NCBI GenBank assembly: GCA_963514095.1
Contig: OY741282.1
Span: 19,376,102-19,440,101, forward strand
Origin: Eutrigla gurnardus
Taxonomy: Eukaryota; Chordata; Actinopteri; Perciformes; Triglidae
Direction of reading: 5' to 3'
DNA: 64,000 nt
The notes under the pieces are model-generated. The model made no database searches. It was not told the DNA's origin and saw only the letters and a list, made by a program, of their open reading frames with translations. The first letter of the stretch is position 1; each line of letters begins with the position of its first letter. This document shows, in pieces, positions 34,220 to 44,450 of the stretch. The translations under genes were made by a program, and so were the position numbers.

Positions 34220-34311
34220 ATCGGTGGAAATCCGCGACGTAAGCACGACGCAAGCCCCGCGTCATTTATGCTACCCAGAATGCCTCGGTCTTCCTTTCTG
34301 CCTGAACCGAC
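34220..34311 (+). promoter_or_regulatory. rpl7a: rpl7a core promoter and 5' TOP leader
   Basis: The pyrimidine run CTTCCTTTCTGCC starting near 34290 sits 22 bases before the start codon. It has the form of the 5' terminal oligopyrimidine tract of ribosomal protein mRNAs, with transcription likely starting at the first C. Just upstream are GACGTAAG and CTACCCAGAATGCCTCGG, the latter resembling a ZNF143-type site. TOP tracts couple translation to growth signalling; that role is family knowledge. Confidence 0.6.
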
Positions 34312-37300
34312 ATGGTGGGTGCATAGCTGTTCCTTCTGCGGAAATATTTTTGCTGTTGTATCTGTCTCCATCCCTCAATGTGCGCTTATTCTCGGTCTGT
34401 AAAATATACCGTTGAGTTCTCTGAAGCTCGTCCGTGTTTGTGATGTTGATATTTCGCGTCGATGTTTTGTTGTTTGGGGTTTAAAACTTAAGTTTGGTTG
34501 AACCTTGTGTGTAGCCGGTCCGGGTAGCGCCGTGACTCCTTGTCGCAAAGCTAATGCTAATGTTGGTTAACACGCGTGATTTCATAAGCTATTTATTCAT
34601 ATTACTCTGCTTTTACCGCATGAATGTGAACTACAAGTACGTGCTTATTTGTCTTACTTACATTTTAATTAATTGAAGTACAACGGGACTAGTAATGTAG
34701 TGAAGTACGGTTAGCTATCCGGGTGATTTAGCCGGTTGAGTTGGTTGAAGGGCCCGAGCGTCGCTTGTGTTGGGTGGTAATGTACAGTTTTGAACCATAG
34801 CTTAAATGAGTCCACGGTTTTAGTGAATTTGGTAGCTCAGCTTGGTAGTTATCTAATGTAAAAATGTATATTTGTAAGTCATAAAGCGTTAGCAGCTAAG
34901 CTAGTAGCATCGGCTTTAACTCGGGGTTTGTGTGGCATGCTAACAGCGGAGACCGATCAACACGGTGATGTGGCTTCGCTATACGGCTTTGGAGCTGTTC
35001 TCCACGCGTTTAGCTTACTGCTATAGACAACTACTGCTCTTAGGATAATGTGTGTTTGGCACCCCATACAGCTTTATTTATTAGGAGTCCAACTGCCATA
35101 CTGAGTTATAGATGCAAAAGGCCATGCATGCTGGAAACTGGAGCCGAAGTAGTATTCATGTTGCATTCAGATGGGTAGTATTTGGGCAATACACTGATGT
35201 ATTCGCGTCTGCAATTGTGCTGCTTTGCACTTAGACTTTTGCCAAGGTTGTAGATGAACACTGAGGTTTTTTAACATGTCAAAGCAGTCTGTGTATGTCT
35301 ACCTTCATCAACGCATCCTAACACTGTTTTTCTTCTCCACAGCCTAAGGGAAAGAAGGCTAAGGGGAAGAAGGTGGCACCTGCCCCTTCCGTGGCCAAGA
35401 AACATGAGGCCAAAAAAGTAGTCAACCCCCTGTTCGAGAAGAGGCCAAAGAACTATGGCATCGGTGAGTAGCTTTGAGTGGGACTTTGGGGAGAACTTGG
35501 TACTGTGACGGTGCAAGTGATGTAAAGAATATTTGCTATCTTACCAACAGTGATGACAAATTTAATCACCAAGATCGCTGATGCACTTAAGACTTGAACG
35601 TGTAATGTCTTGCCTCCTGATTTCGGATACTTAACATTTATTGTCTTTACCCCACAGGCCAGGATATTCAGCCAAAGCGCGACTTGACGCGCTTTGTGAA
35701 ATGGCCTCGCTACATCCGCCTGCAGAGGCAGCGCTCCATCCTCTACAAGCGTCTGAAGGTTCCCCCTGCGATCAACCAGTTCACCCAGGCTCTGGACCGT
35801 CAGACCGGTAAGCTGCTCGTGAATTTCAAGGCCGTTGTGGCTTTGCAAGTGATGTGAAATAATATTTGCTATCTGAATAGCTATGCTGACATTCCACCAA
35901 GATCACTGATGCATTTACCTTAAATATTTTGTGTCTATAACGAACTGTGCATAAGCCACTTGTGTGGGTGAATTAAAACATGTTATGTTCCTCCTCAGCC
36001 ACACAGCTGTTCAAGCTGGCTCACAAGTACCGGCCAGAGACCAAGCAGGAGAAGAGGCAGAGGCTGCTGGCCCGCGCTGAGCAGAAGGCAGCTGGAAAGG
36101 GAGATACCCCGACCAAGAGGCCTCCTGTCCTCCGTGCAGGTGAGGGTCGCAAAAGGATAGTTCAGATGGTCAAATTGATGGGTAACATTTTTAGTGGAAA
36201 AAACTATCTGGAAAGTCCAGTAAGTTGGGCTGTGTTGAAGATCCAGTGTTTATCTTAAAACAACTTGATTTATTAGTGTGACCCATCTTAGAAATTCTCT
36301 TAATTAGGCCTTGATGCAATGATGACTTGAATTTCTTCACCTGAAACACTCCTTGATGGTTTTTGAGCTTTTTAACCCTGAGCATCTGCCACCATGTAAA
36401 TTAAGATTTATTCGGGGAGTGGTGTTTTCTGCATAGACTGTAATTTCCTTCTCCCCCTTCTCTGCAGGTGTGAACACAGTCACCTCTCTGGTTGAGAGCA
36501 AGAAAGCCCAGCTGGTCATCATCGCCCACGATGTTGATCCAATTGAGGTAAGCTTATCATACGTTACTTTGGTAGAAGTGTGCTTTTCCCATATTGGGAA
36601 CAGTTGAGTCTATAAAGTGGTCACTAGCAATGATGTTTGAATTTCTTCGACTGAATCCTCTGTGTGGATCAAACTTACGAGCTTTTTAACCCTGAGCAGA
36701 GACCATGGACAAGAAATGCATGTTTTACCAGAATTAGTTTTTGATAATCACCTGTAGATAAAAACTTGTTCCAAATATTCATATTTTCTCCTGTGGCTTC
36801 CCCTGCTTTTTCAGCTCGTCGTCTTCCTCCCAGCTCTGTGCCGCAAGATGGGCGTCCCATACTGCATCATCAAGGGCAAGGCTAGACTCGGCAGACTGGT
36901 GCACAGAAAGACCTGCACTTCAGTCGCCTTCACACAGACCAACCCGTAAGTGTGCCCATAAACGAGTTGTGTTCAGGAACAATATTACATTTTTGCCAGT
37001 TTCTTGACTGATAAAACTGCAGTTTAGTCACCTTAACATAGTTCAAGTTTTGACTAGTAGTAGGGAATTTTCAGCATCAATAGTATCCAAGAATTAAAGT
37101 ATTACTATAATGCCAGGACATATAATTCCTCATAGCTCTCCAAATGGTTTTTGCACTTTATAAACTAGTTTTGTTCTTTCCTAGTGAGGATAAAGGTGCA
37201 CTCGCCAAGCTTGTGGAAGCCATCAAGACGAACTACAACGACAGATACGAGGAGGTGAGCGTTCATTTAACCATAAAGTCCCTCCACATGAGTAAAAATT

Positions 37301-37466
37301 GCATCTTGATATAAAGGAACAAATTGCACCATTTTAACTTCTTTTTTTTACCGTTTCCCAGATCCGTCGTCACTGGGGAGGTGGCATCATGGGCCCAAAA
37401 TCCACAGCCCGCATCACAAAGCTGGAGAAGGCAAAGGCCAAGGAACTGGCCACCAAGCTTGGTTAA
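34312..37466 (+). CDS. rpl7a: 60S ribosomal protein L7a (eL8, SURF3)
   Basis: A component of the large ribosomal subunit. Eight exons join in frame: 34312-34314 (ATG only), 35343-35463, 35658-35807, 35999-36139, 36468-36547, 36815-36945, 37185-37254 and 37362-37466. The total is 801 bases, giving 266 aa, the same length as human RPL7A. The protein begins MPKGKKAKGKKVAPAPSVAK. It contains QDIQPKRDLTRFVKWPRYIR, the L7Ae-type fold segment LVIIAHDVDPIELVVFLPAL and CRKMGVPYCIIKGKARLG, and ends AKAKELATKLG. The first exon carries only the start codon after a 5' TOP leader, a layout common in vertebrate ribosomal protein genes. An AATAAA lies at 37476-37481. Introns 2, 3, 4 and 5 host box C/D snoRNAs. 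A degenerate tandem copy follows about 1.4 kb downstream. Confidence 0.98.
35511..35586 (+). ncRNA. snord24: Box C/D snoRNA U24-like (SNORD24), rpl7a intron 2
   Basis: The terminal stem GTGCA/TGCAC encloses box C (GTGATGT) and box D (CTGA, 35578-35581), with an internal C'-like GTGATGA. The guide before box D, CACCAAGATCG, complements the 28S rRNA CGATCTTGGTG. The upstream guide, GAATATTTGCTA, complements the adjacent 28S TAGCAAATATTC. This is the arrangement of vertebrate U24, which directs two 2'-O-methylations in 28S from an RPL7A intron. Confidence 0.9.
35844..35913 (+). ncRNA. Second U24-like box C/D snoRNA, rpl7a intron 3
   Basis: TGCA at both ends encloses box C (GTGATGT), a perfect D' CTGA after ATATTTGCTAT, and box D (CTGA) after CACCAAGATCA. 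Both 28S-complementary guides of U24 are retained, with one change next to box D. It is therefore a diverged duplicate of the intron 2 snoRNA. Confidence 0.8.
36313..36388 (+). ncRNA. Box C/D snoRNA U36-like (SNORD36), rpl7a intron 4
   Basis: Box C is ATGATGA at 36319-36325, D' is CTGA at 36341-36344 and box D is CTGA at 36378-36381. The guide before box D, GAGCTTTTTAACC, is exactly complementary to the conserved 18S rRNA GGTTAAAAAGCTC. The guide before D', TTGAATTTCTTCAC, complements the 28S GTGAAGAAATTCAA. These two targets define the U36 family hosted by vertebrate RPL7A. Confidence 0.9.
36622..36700 (+). ncRNA. Second U36-like box C/D snoRNA, rpl7a intron 5
   Basis: AGCAATGATGTTTGAATTTC gives box C and the D' guide, followed by CTGA at 36651-36654. 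The second guide, ACGAGCTTTTTAACC, lies before box D (CTGA, 36692-36695) and extends the 18S match by two bases compared with the intron 4 copy. It is therefore a paralogue of the intron 4 snoRNA. Confidence 0.88.
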
Positions 37467-38220
37467 ATTGTTTGGAATAAAAAATATGTCTAATATGAAG
37501 AGACTTGGGCTTTTTCTTATATAACTGAATGTATCATATTTTGGGAAATATGTCTGGGATTTATTGAGCATTTATTCTTTATGTGGTTATGGTTGAAAAG
37601 TATATTGTGGATGTGATTCATGGGTTGTTAGTGGTAACCATGGCAATGATTGATGAGTCTGATCAGACTAAGGGTTTAAACCTGACACCAGGCCTTTTAT
37701 CAAAAATGGAAATAGTTATGTTGGCTTCAGTCAGAATACATTGTGTCTGGGTTTAAAACAATTTTCTGGAGATACATTTTGGGGCTGGTTTTAAAAAAAA
37801 TAATAGATTTTTCCAATTCAAATGTCTTGATCTGGTATTGACCTGATGAATGCTTTTTCATGAGGAACTGAAGCTTTAAACCAACTAGAGAACCTTGATT
37901 GACTATGCTGGGAGCTGCCCTATAGAAGGCACAGATTTCATGAGAATTTCTTTAAAATAAAAAAAGCTTGGTATTGTCTAATATATCTAATAATACCACA
38001 GCCCAGGCTGGTCTACAGTTTCCTGGAAATCTGAGATTTAGACTAGATAAATTGAGTTGTATTGAATGTAGAGCCTCCAACTGTTACCTAATTTATCAAC
38101 ATTGGTATAAAAATTATTCCAGCACAAGATATCACTGCATTACATTTTGACGGACACGTCTGAACAGGCTGTGGAAGCCTCTGTCCCGCTGCTCTAATGA
38201 AATAAAATGTGATGTTAGTG

Positions 38221-38623
38221 GTTTTGTATGGTTAGTTATCGATGAGATCAATAAAACAATTAGATGAGTTATAGAGGTTTTTGTATGGTTAGTTATCGAT
38301 GAGATCAATAAAACAATTAGATGAGTTATAGAGGTTTTTGTATGGTTAGTTATAGATGAGATCAATAAAACAATTAGATGAGTTATAGAGGTTTTTGTAT
38401 GGTTAGTTATAGATGAGATCAATAAAACAATTAGATGAGTTATAGAGGTTTTTGTATGGTTAGTTATCGATGAGATCAATAAAACAATTAGATGAGTTAT
38501 AGAGGTTTTTGTATGGTTAGTTATAGATGAGATCAATAAAACAATTAGATGAGTTATAGAGGTTTTTGTATGGTTAGTTATCGATGAGATCAATAAAACA
38601 ATTAGATGAGTTATAGAGGTTTA
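38221..38623. repeat. 57-bp tandem repeat, 7 copies
   Basis: The unit includes GAGATCAATAAAACAATTAG and GTATGGTTAGTTATCGATG. The copies are almost identical; the main variant is ATCGATG versus ATAGATG. Each unit carries AATAAA on the + strand. The period is a multiple of three, so a repetitive minus-strand open frame arises; I do not regard it as a gene. The array lies between rpl7a and its degenerate copy. Confidence 0.9.
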
Positions 38624-39594
38624 AGTGTCCGGATGGTGACGTGTTCATGGGAAATCAGTCTTTTTACAGGTCTGAGGCAGCACTTATGTGGCTTTGGAGG
38701 GAGCAACACCAAATCTGATTGGTTCGAAAATCGAGTTGCATTGTGGGTAAGATGCAGGTTTTAAGCTAGCAGAGGGATCTCCGCCATCATTTCATCGAAC
38801 CTGTCCTCCTGGGTACGTGAGTGTATCTGTCTCCATCCCTCAACGTACGCGTATTCTCTCTTTCTAAAATATACAGTTGAGTTCTCTGAAGCCCGTCCGT
38901 GTTGGCGATGTTGATATTTCGCGTCGATGTTTTGTTGTTTGGGGTTTAAAACGTAAGTTTAGTTGAACCTTGTGTAGCCGGTCCCGGTAGCGAACAAGCT
39001 AATGTTGGTGGACACGCTAAATTGTTCACCACATAGTCACATAGTTCGAACATAGTCAACGTTTTAGTGACTTTAGCGCAGCTTGGTGGTCAAATAATCT
39101 GAAAGTGTTTTTACAAATCAAAAACGCGTTAGCAGCTAAGCTAGTAGCATATGGCATGCTAATAGCGGAGACCGATCAACGCGGTCATGTGGCTTCGCTA
39201 TACGGCGTTGGAGCTCTTCTCCACACGTTTAGCTTACTGCCATACAACTACTGGTCTTACAATAATAATGTGTGGCACCCAATACAGTTGTATGTATCAG
39301 TTAAACCAAGTAGTATTTATGAGGCATTTAGATGGACGAGTCTAGCGTACTTGGGCGATACATTGAAGATGTATTTGCGTCTGCAATTGTGATGCCTTGC
39401 ACAGACTTCTGTAGTCTGTATGTCTACCTTCATCAGCCCATCCTAACACTTTTCTTCTCCACAGCCTAATGGGAAGGAGGTGGCCCCTGCCTCTTCTGTG
39501 GCCAAGAAACATGAGGCCCAAAAAGAAGTCGAGAAGAGGCCAAAGCACTTTAGCATTGGTGAGTAGCTTTAAGTGGGACTTTGATACTGTAATG

Positions 39595-39671
39595 GTGCAA
39601 GTGATGAAGAAGAATATTTGCTATCTTAACAGCATTGATGACAATTTTAATCACCAAGATCGCTGATGCAC
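39595..39671 (+). ncRNA. U24-like snoRNA in the rpl7a pseudogene
   Basis: GTGCA/TGCAC ends, box C GTGATGA and box D CTGA are present. The guides GAATATTTGCTATC and CACCAAGATCG are unchanged. Box C here fits the RTGATGA consensus better than the intact gene's GTGATGT. The sequence retains everything needed for a U24 snoRNA if its host is transcribed. Confidence 0.75.
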
Positions 39672-40086
39672 TTTAGCCTTGAACATTCAAAGGTTTATTT
39701 CTAGACATTCGGCTACTTAACGTTTATTGTCTCTACCCCACAGGCCAGGATATTCAGCCCAAGCATGACTTGACACGCTTTGTGAAATGGCGTCACTATA
39801 TCCGCCTGCAGGGGCAGCGCTCCATCCTCTACAAGCGCACCCACACCCAGACTGCTGGCCCACGCTGAGCAGAAGGCAGCTGCCCCGACCAAGAGGCCCA
39901 CTGTCCTCCGTGCAGGTGAGGGTCGCAAAAGGACAGTTTAGATGGTCAAATTGATGGGTAACATTTTAGTGTAAAAATGTATATGGAAAGTCCAGTAAGT
40001 TGGGCTGTTGACGATCATGTGTATATAATCATATCCAAGTTGATTTATAAGTGTGACCCATCTTAGAAATTCTCTTAATTTGGCCT

Positions 40087-40162
40087 TGATGCAATGATGA
40101 CTTGAATTTCTTCACCTGAAACACTCCTTGATGGTTTTTGAGCTTTTTAACCCTGAGCATCT
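40087..40162 (+). ncRNA. U36-like snoRNA in the rpl7a pseudogene (first)
   Basis: Box C, the D' guide TTGAATTTCTTCAC, D', the 18S guide GAGCTTTTTAACC and box D are identical to the intron 4 snoRNA of intact rpl7a. Confidence 0.75.
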
Positions 40163-40401
40163 GCCACCATGTAAATTAAGATTTATTCATGGAGTGGTGT
40201 TTTATGTGTAGAAGGTAATTTCCTTCTCCCCCTTCTCTGCAGGTGTGAACACAGTCACCTCTCTGGTTGAGAGCAAGAAAGCCCAGCTGGTCATCATCGC
40301 CCACGATGTTGATCCAATTGAGGTAAGCTTATCATACGTTACTTTGGTAGAAGTGTGCTTTTCCCATATTGGGAACAGTTGAGTCTATAAAGTGGTCACT
40401 A

Positions 40402-40478
40402 GCAATGATGTTTGAATTTCTTCACCTGAATCCTCTGTGTGGATCAAACTTACGAGCTTTTTAAATCTGAGCAGAGAC
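40402..40478 (+). ncRNA. U36-like snoRNA in the rpl7a pseudogene (second, altered)
   Basis: This is the counterpart of the intron 5 snoRNA. Box C and D' remain. The bases just before box D read TTTTTAAATCTGA instead of TTTTTAACCCTGA, so box D persists but the two nearest bases of the 18S duplex are lost. It may be partly impaired. Confidence 0.6.
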
Positions 40479-41393
40479 CACGGACAAGAAATGCATGTTT
40501 TACCAGAATTAGTTTTTGATAATCACCTGTAGATAAAAACTTGTTCCAAAATATTAATATTTTCTCCTCGTGCTTTTTCAGCTCGTCGTCTTCCTCCCAG
40601 CTCTGTGCCGCAAGATGGGCGTCCCATACTGCATCATCAAGGGCAAGGCTAGACTCGGCAGACTGGTGCACAGAAAGACCTGCACTTCAGTCGCCTTCAC
40701 ACATCATGGGCCTAAAATCCACAGCCTGCATCACGAAGCTGGAAAAGGCCATTAAATTGTTTGGAATAATAATAAAAAAAAATGTCTAACATGAAGAGGC
40801 TTGTCTTTTTCTATTACAACTAAATGTTGTGTTTTGGAAGCAAAATCCAACTGTAGATCGAATTTGAACAGTTATGTCTGGGAAGTGTTTGGATTTAAGT
40901 CTTAATCAATACAAAAAAAAAATATTTATTTTATTAAAATGTGTATTTAGTTATAATTAGGTGTGAAGAATAATCCAGATGTTGCCTATGGGTTGTAAGT
41001 GGTTACCTTGGTAATGATTGATCAGACTTGTTGGGGGTAAAACATGCAACTAACCCTTTATCAACATTGGAAATGGTTGGTTGTTTTGGTCAGAATGCAG
41101 TAGTTATTCCAGCACAAGATGTCACTGCAGTCTATGGGGCAACAGTTTCCTTTGCTAATATAAACCAACGGCAACATTTAGGAGGGGATAGAGGGTATCT
41201 TACTTTGAGGGTCCTCATCAGTTCATGTAATCAGTTGGCAACACGTCAAAGTAAAGTGCAGAAGAATGAAAGCATTAATGCATTTATATTTTATTCTCAA
41301 ACATGTTTCAGGAGAATAATCCATAACTATTTACATATCAATGAATCTGCAGTGGGTTATTATGCACTTCAGACAGTTCACTGCATTTAATCG

Positions 41394-43820
41394 TCATAAT
41401 TTGATCTTCTTGATGAACTTCGCGTACCACATGTAGGAAGTTGCTGTGCACAAGCCAAACCTAAGGAGAAAAAGATTAATTCAGTAAATATTTTAAGTAA
41501 CAGGACGGTGTTTGTTAACAGTAAAACAGCACCTACGTACCATGTTACTATGTACTGCATGTGTTCGTTCCTCAAGGTGATTCTGGTCTGTCCACCTATT
41601 GGTCCACCAGGAATTGTGCTCCCTGCATAATAAAAGACGCTTTAATTTACTTTATTTCTAAAGTGCACAAGCCGGTTGGAAAATGTATCTGACGATCACT
41701 AGATTACCGAAGTCTGCATCGATGAAGACGGGCTCAGCTCCAGTGACGCTGCCCATGACCTCCAGGTCACGGTAATGCCAGCGGTTTCTCTCCACGTCAT
41801 TGTTGGGTACAAAGGGTTTGCGGATCTCTGTCAGCCGAACTACACCAACCACCTCCACCTCACCTTCCACCTGCACGGAAGCATCAGCACATTTTTGTTG
41901 GTGAGCGTTTGAACAGGCTGCAAAGGGGACAGGGAAGCCTCAGCGCCGCTGCTCTAATGGATTTAAATGTGATGTTAATGGTTTTGTGTGGTTGGTTAAA
42001 GCTGAGATCCGTAAATCAATTAAAGTGGTGTTTATGGGGACTCAGACTATACAGATTTGTGGCTCTTCTCACCTGTCCCTTCATCCTGGTCTCTGGTCTT
42101 ATCTTCTTCCTTGGGACGTATCCTCTGTTCACCAGGATCGTGATGCTGCAGGAGAAGGTAGCAAAGAGCAGTTGAGTGCTGGATGTCAGACACAACAATG
42201 CAAGTAGTATTTTGAGTGTTTGTGTCCGTTGTCTTACCCGAGGTCGGTGCAGTGGAATGGAGTGATGACATTTGCGCCGGTCTCTCCACTTGAAGACAGC
42301 GTGCCTGCCTCTCTGGCCTCCTTCTCCGGGTCGACTGGTGAGCGCGGCAGGATGTACAGCTCCTGTGAGTGGTCGTACCGTCCACGCACCTTCACCCGCC
42401 TGTACTCGAGGCTGTTCAGCTCATGAGGACTACGATCCGGGGAGGAAAACAGCAAAAGAATCGGCTAGTTAATAACGTAACCAGCTGTGCCACTGAGTTT
42501 CTTAGGAAATAACTCTATTTCTATTTCTAAAATAACCTACTTCTGGGGAAGGAAGGGGGTTTCATTCGCTGTTTAATGAAGGTGTGTGAGAATAACAGTA
42601 AATGTATCTCACTTACTCAAGAGGAAGAGGAATGGGTTCTGCAGTGGTGAGTCTTTTCAGGTCGTCTATGAGCTGCATTTTCCACTGACGCCGTTTCACC
42701 TTCACAGAAACAAAAAAACGCATCTTGAATCCATCCAACGTGAACCCACCACCAGCAGTAATATTCATTTATTTTTTCTTTTAAAAAAAAACACAATGTA
42801 AAGAGGCCGAACCTGCCATGTGCCGAGGCCAAAGGTCGTGGCAGGGATGAGCAGCAGGAACCATTTGAGGAATGAGTCTTCTCCTTTCTCCGCTCCGGCG
42901 GCCGTGGAGCTCGACTGCCGCCCGAAGGTAATCAACTTGCCTGGAAATTCACAACGCACGCGACAGGAAGTGAGGACAGCACAGTGGAACATTTACACCC
43001 GACGCATCTACGGATGTTACCACAAACATTTCTTTGCCATGTGAGACTATTAGCAAATGTTTTTTCAGCATTGAGCGTTACATTACAGAGTTTGAACCTG
43101 ATATTGATGTAAATTGTTCATGTCAGTCTGAAACTATGTTAACATACTGTATATATACATGTTATCTTCACAAATTAAATATATTTTAACCACAAAATTT
43201 ATATTGTTTGTATTTTTTTTCATTACTAAGTCATTCCTAATTTCTTAAAGGGATTTCAAGTTTAATCTTGTACCTATCAATGTGTCTGTAATTTCCTGGC
43301 GCTTCCCTTCTTTATATATATATAATTAACCAAAAAATAGTATAATACAAGTGAGCAGTCAGGAAATAGGGAACATGCATAGTCATGTTACTCAAATATT
43401 ATATTTTGCCAAATATGAGATTATTGTTCCCAAAAGAGAACAAATGTCTGAGTTATATTCATGTTCTGATGCAAAGTCATGAATCTCATTCATAATTTAA
43501 CTTCTTCAGGTGGAATTAGGAAGAGAGAGGTGGCTCGTTCTCATCTCAACTGAACTATAAATCACTGGTATATTTCTTAAAGCATGAAAACAAAAGCACA
43601 CAGTTAAAAACTACAGTCCGGTTTCACCGTTTGTACCTTCTGCTCGGTTGAAAGGTCTGGCCAGGAGCAGCGTCCTCTGCGACTACAACGAAGACAGAAA
43701 ACCAGCTCAGAACGTTCACGAGACTCAGTGACGTAGAAACACGTAAAACACGTAAAAAACACTTGCCTGTTTTTTGAGCAGCCATGTGGAATAAGCCAGC
43801 ACCGATTTCAACGAAGCCAT
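41394..43820 (-). CDS. surf1: Cytochrome c oxidase assembly factor SURF1
   Basis: An inner mitochondrial membrane protein needed for complex IV assembly. Nine minus-strand exons join in frame: 43820-43767, 43682-43637, 42940-42813, 42699-42617, 42429-42238, 42145-42073, 41870-41708, 41622-41541 and 41460-41394. The total is 888 bases, giving 295 aa against 300 in human. The N-terminus is basic and presequence-like. The first membrane helix, near residues 60-75, ends in the family motif GLGTWQ. The central region has LEYRRVKVRGRYDHSQELY, VITPFHCTDLG, VNRGYVPRKK and RNRWHYRDLE. The end carries LRNEHMQYIVTWFG and a second helix, finishing KKIKL. Intron 1 uses a GC donor (CAG|GCAAGT). The gene is head-to-head with surf6. 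Intron 6 (41871-42072) contains a single-copy relative of the 57-bp satellite next to rpl7a. Confidence 0.96.
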
Positions 43821-44036
43821 GTCAGTTAAAAAAACGTAAATAGACGACACACGACCGACTACATAACTTCTGAGAAGGGGGACGCCTTTTGGTGTTACCA
43901 CTTCCGGTGCGCTGACGCTCCGCCCCCCGGCAGGTTAGGCACGTGTGTTCGTTAGCTTGTTGCTTGTTTTCTACCCGTAAACTCGTCGGCGTGTCTGTTT
44001 TTAGCCGATTTAAACCGTTTTTTCCCGTCGCTTTAA
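43821..44036. promoter_or_regulatory. Shared bidirectional promoter of surf1 and surf6
   Basis: Only 216 bases separate the two divergent start codons. The interval has an ETS/GABP-type CTTCCGG at 43901-43907, a GC box (CCGCCCCCC) near 43920, and no TATA box. That is the usual make-up of a housekeeping bidirectional promoter. It is inferred from spacing and motifs. Confidence 0.7.
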
Positions 44037-44373
44037 ATGGACCTCGCCTCCAGGGATTCTTACATCCAGAAGCTCGCCAGCACAGTGTTTTCACAACGAG
44101 ACCAGGAGCCGAAGAAGAGACCGTTTGGTAACGTTAGCTAACATGTTTTTAAAGCTCGCTTGTTTAAAAATAAAATGCAGTAGCTAACAGTACGCGTACT
44201 GATTGTGTTGTAGCTGTTGGATGAAAAGCACTAAAATCCAATGTGTCAGCAAAACGTGGTTGTTACTGCTGATGGCCAGAAGGGGGCGCTGCGCTGTTTA
44301 CAAAGATTTTATGATTTCATATGATAATTTAGTCATTTAGCAATAAGTCACATATTCCTCATTTCTTTTATTT

Positions 44374-44450
<77 letters not shown>

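Larger units (their letters stand above)
38816..40790 (+). pseudogene. Degenerate tandem duplicate of rpl7a
   Basis: Homology to rpl7a starts in intron 1 (TGTATCTGTCTCCATCCCTC, 38822) and runs past the polyadenylation region, introns included, so this is a DNA duplicate and not a retrocopy. The exon 2 counterpart (39465-39558) has a 27-base in-frame deletion. The exon 3 counterpart (from 39744) is fused to exon 4, losing intron 3, and hits a stop at 39866-39868. The exon 5 counterpart (40243-40322) and its splice sites look unchanged. The exon 6 counterpart (from 40582) is fused to exon 8. The start-codon exon and TOP tract are not recognisable. The upstream 38700-38815 is instead a different promoter-like sequence (GATTGGTTCG, TTGCATTGTGGGTAAG). 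Three snoRNAs survive in its introns. Confidence 0.92.

Noticed and set aside
36946..37361. Further box C/D snoRNAs in rpl7a introns 6 and 7
   Set aside because: Mammalian RPL7A has an additional U36, but I found no paired C and D boxes with an rRNA-complementary guide in these introns.
38132..38593. 153-codon minus-strand repetitive protein
   Set aside because: It is the translation of the 57-bp tandem repeat, whose period is a multiple of three.
38816..40790. Functional second rpl7a paralogue
   Set aside because: There is a premature stop at 39866-39868, exon fusions remove coding sequence, and the start exon is missing.
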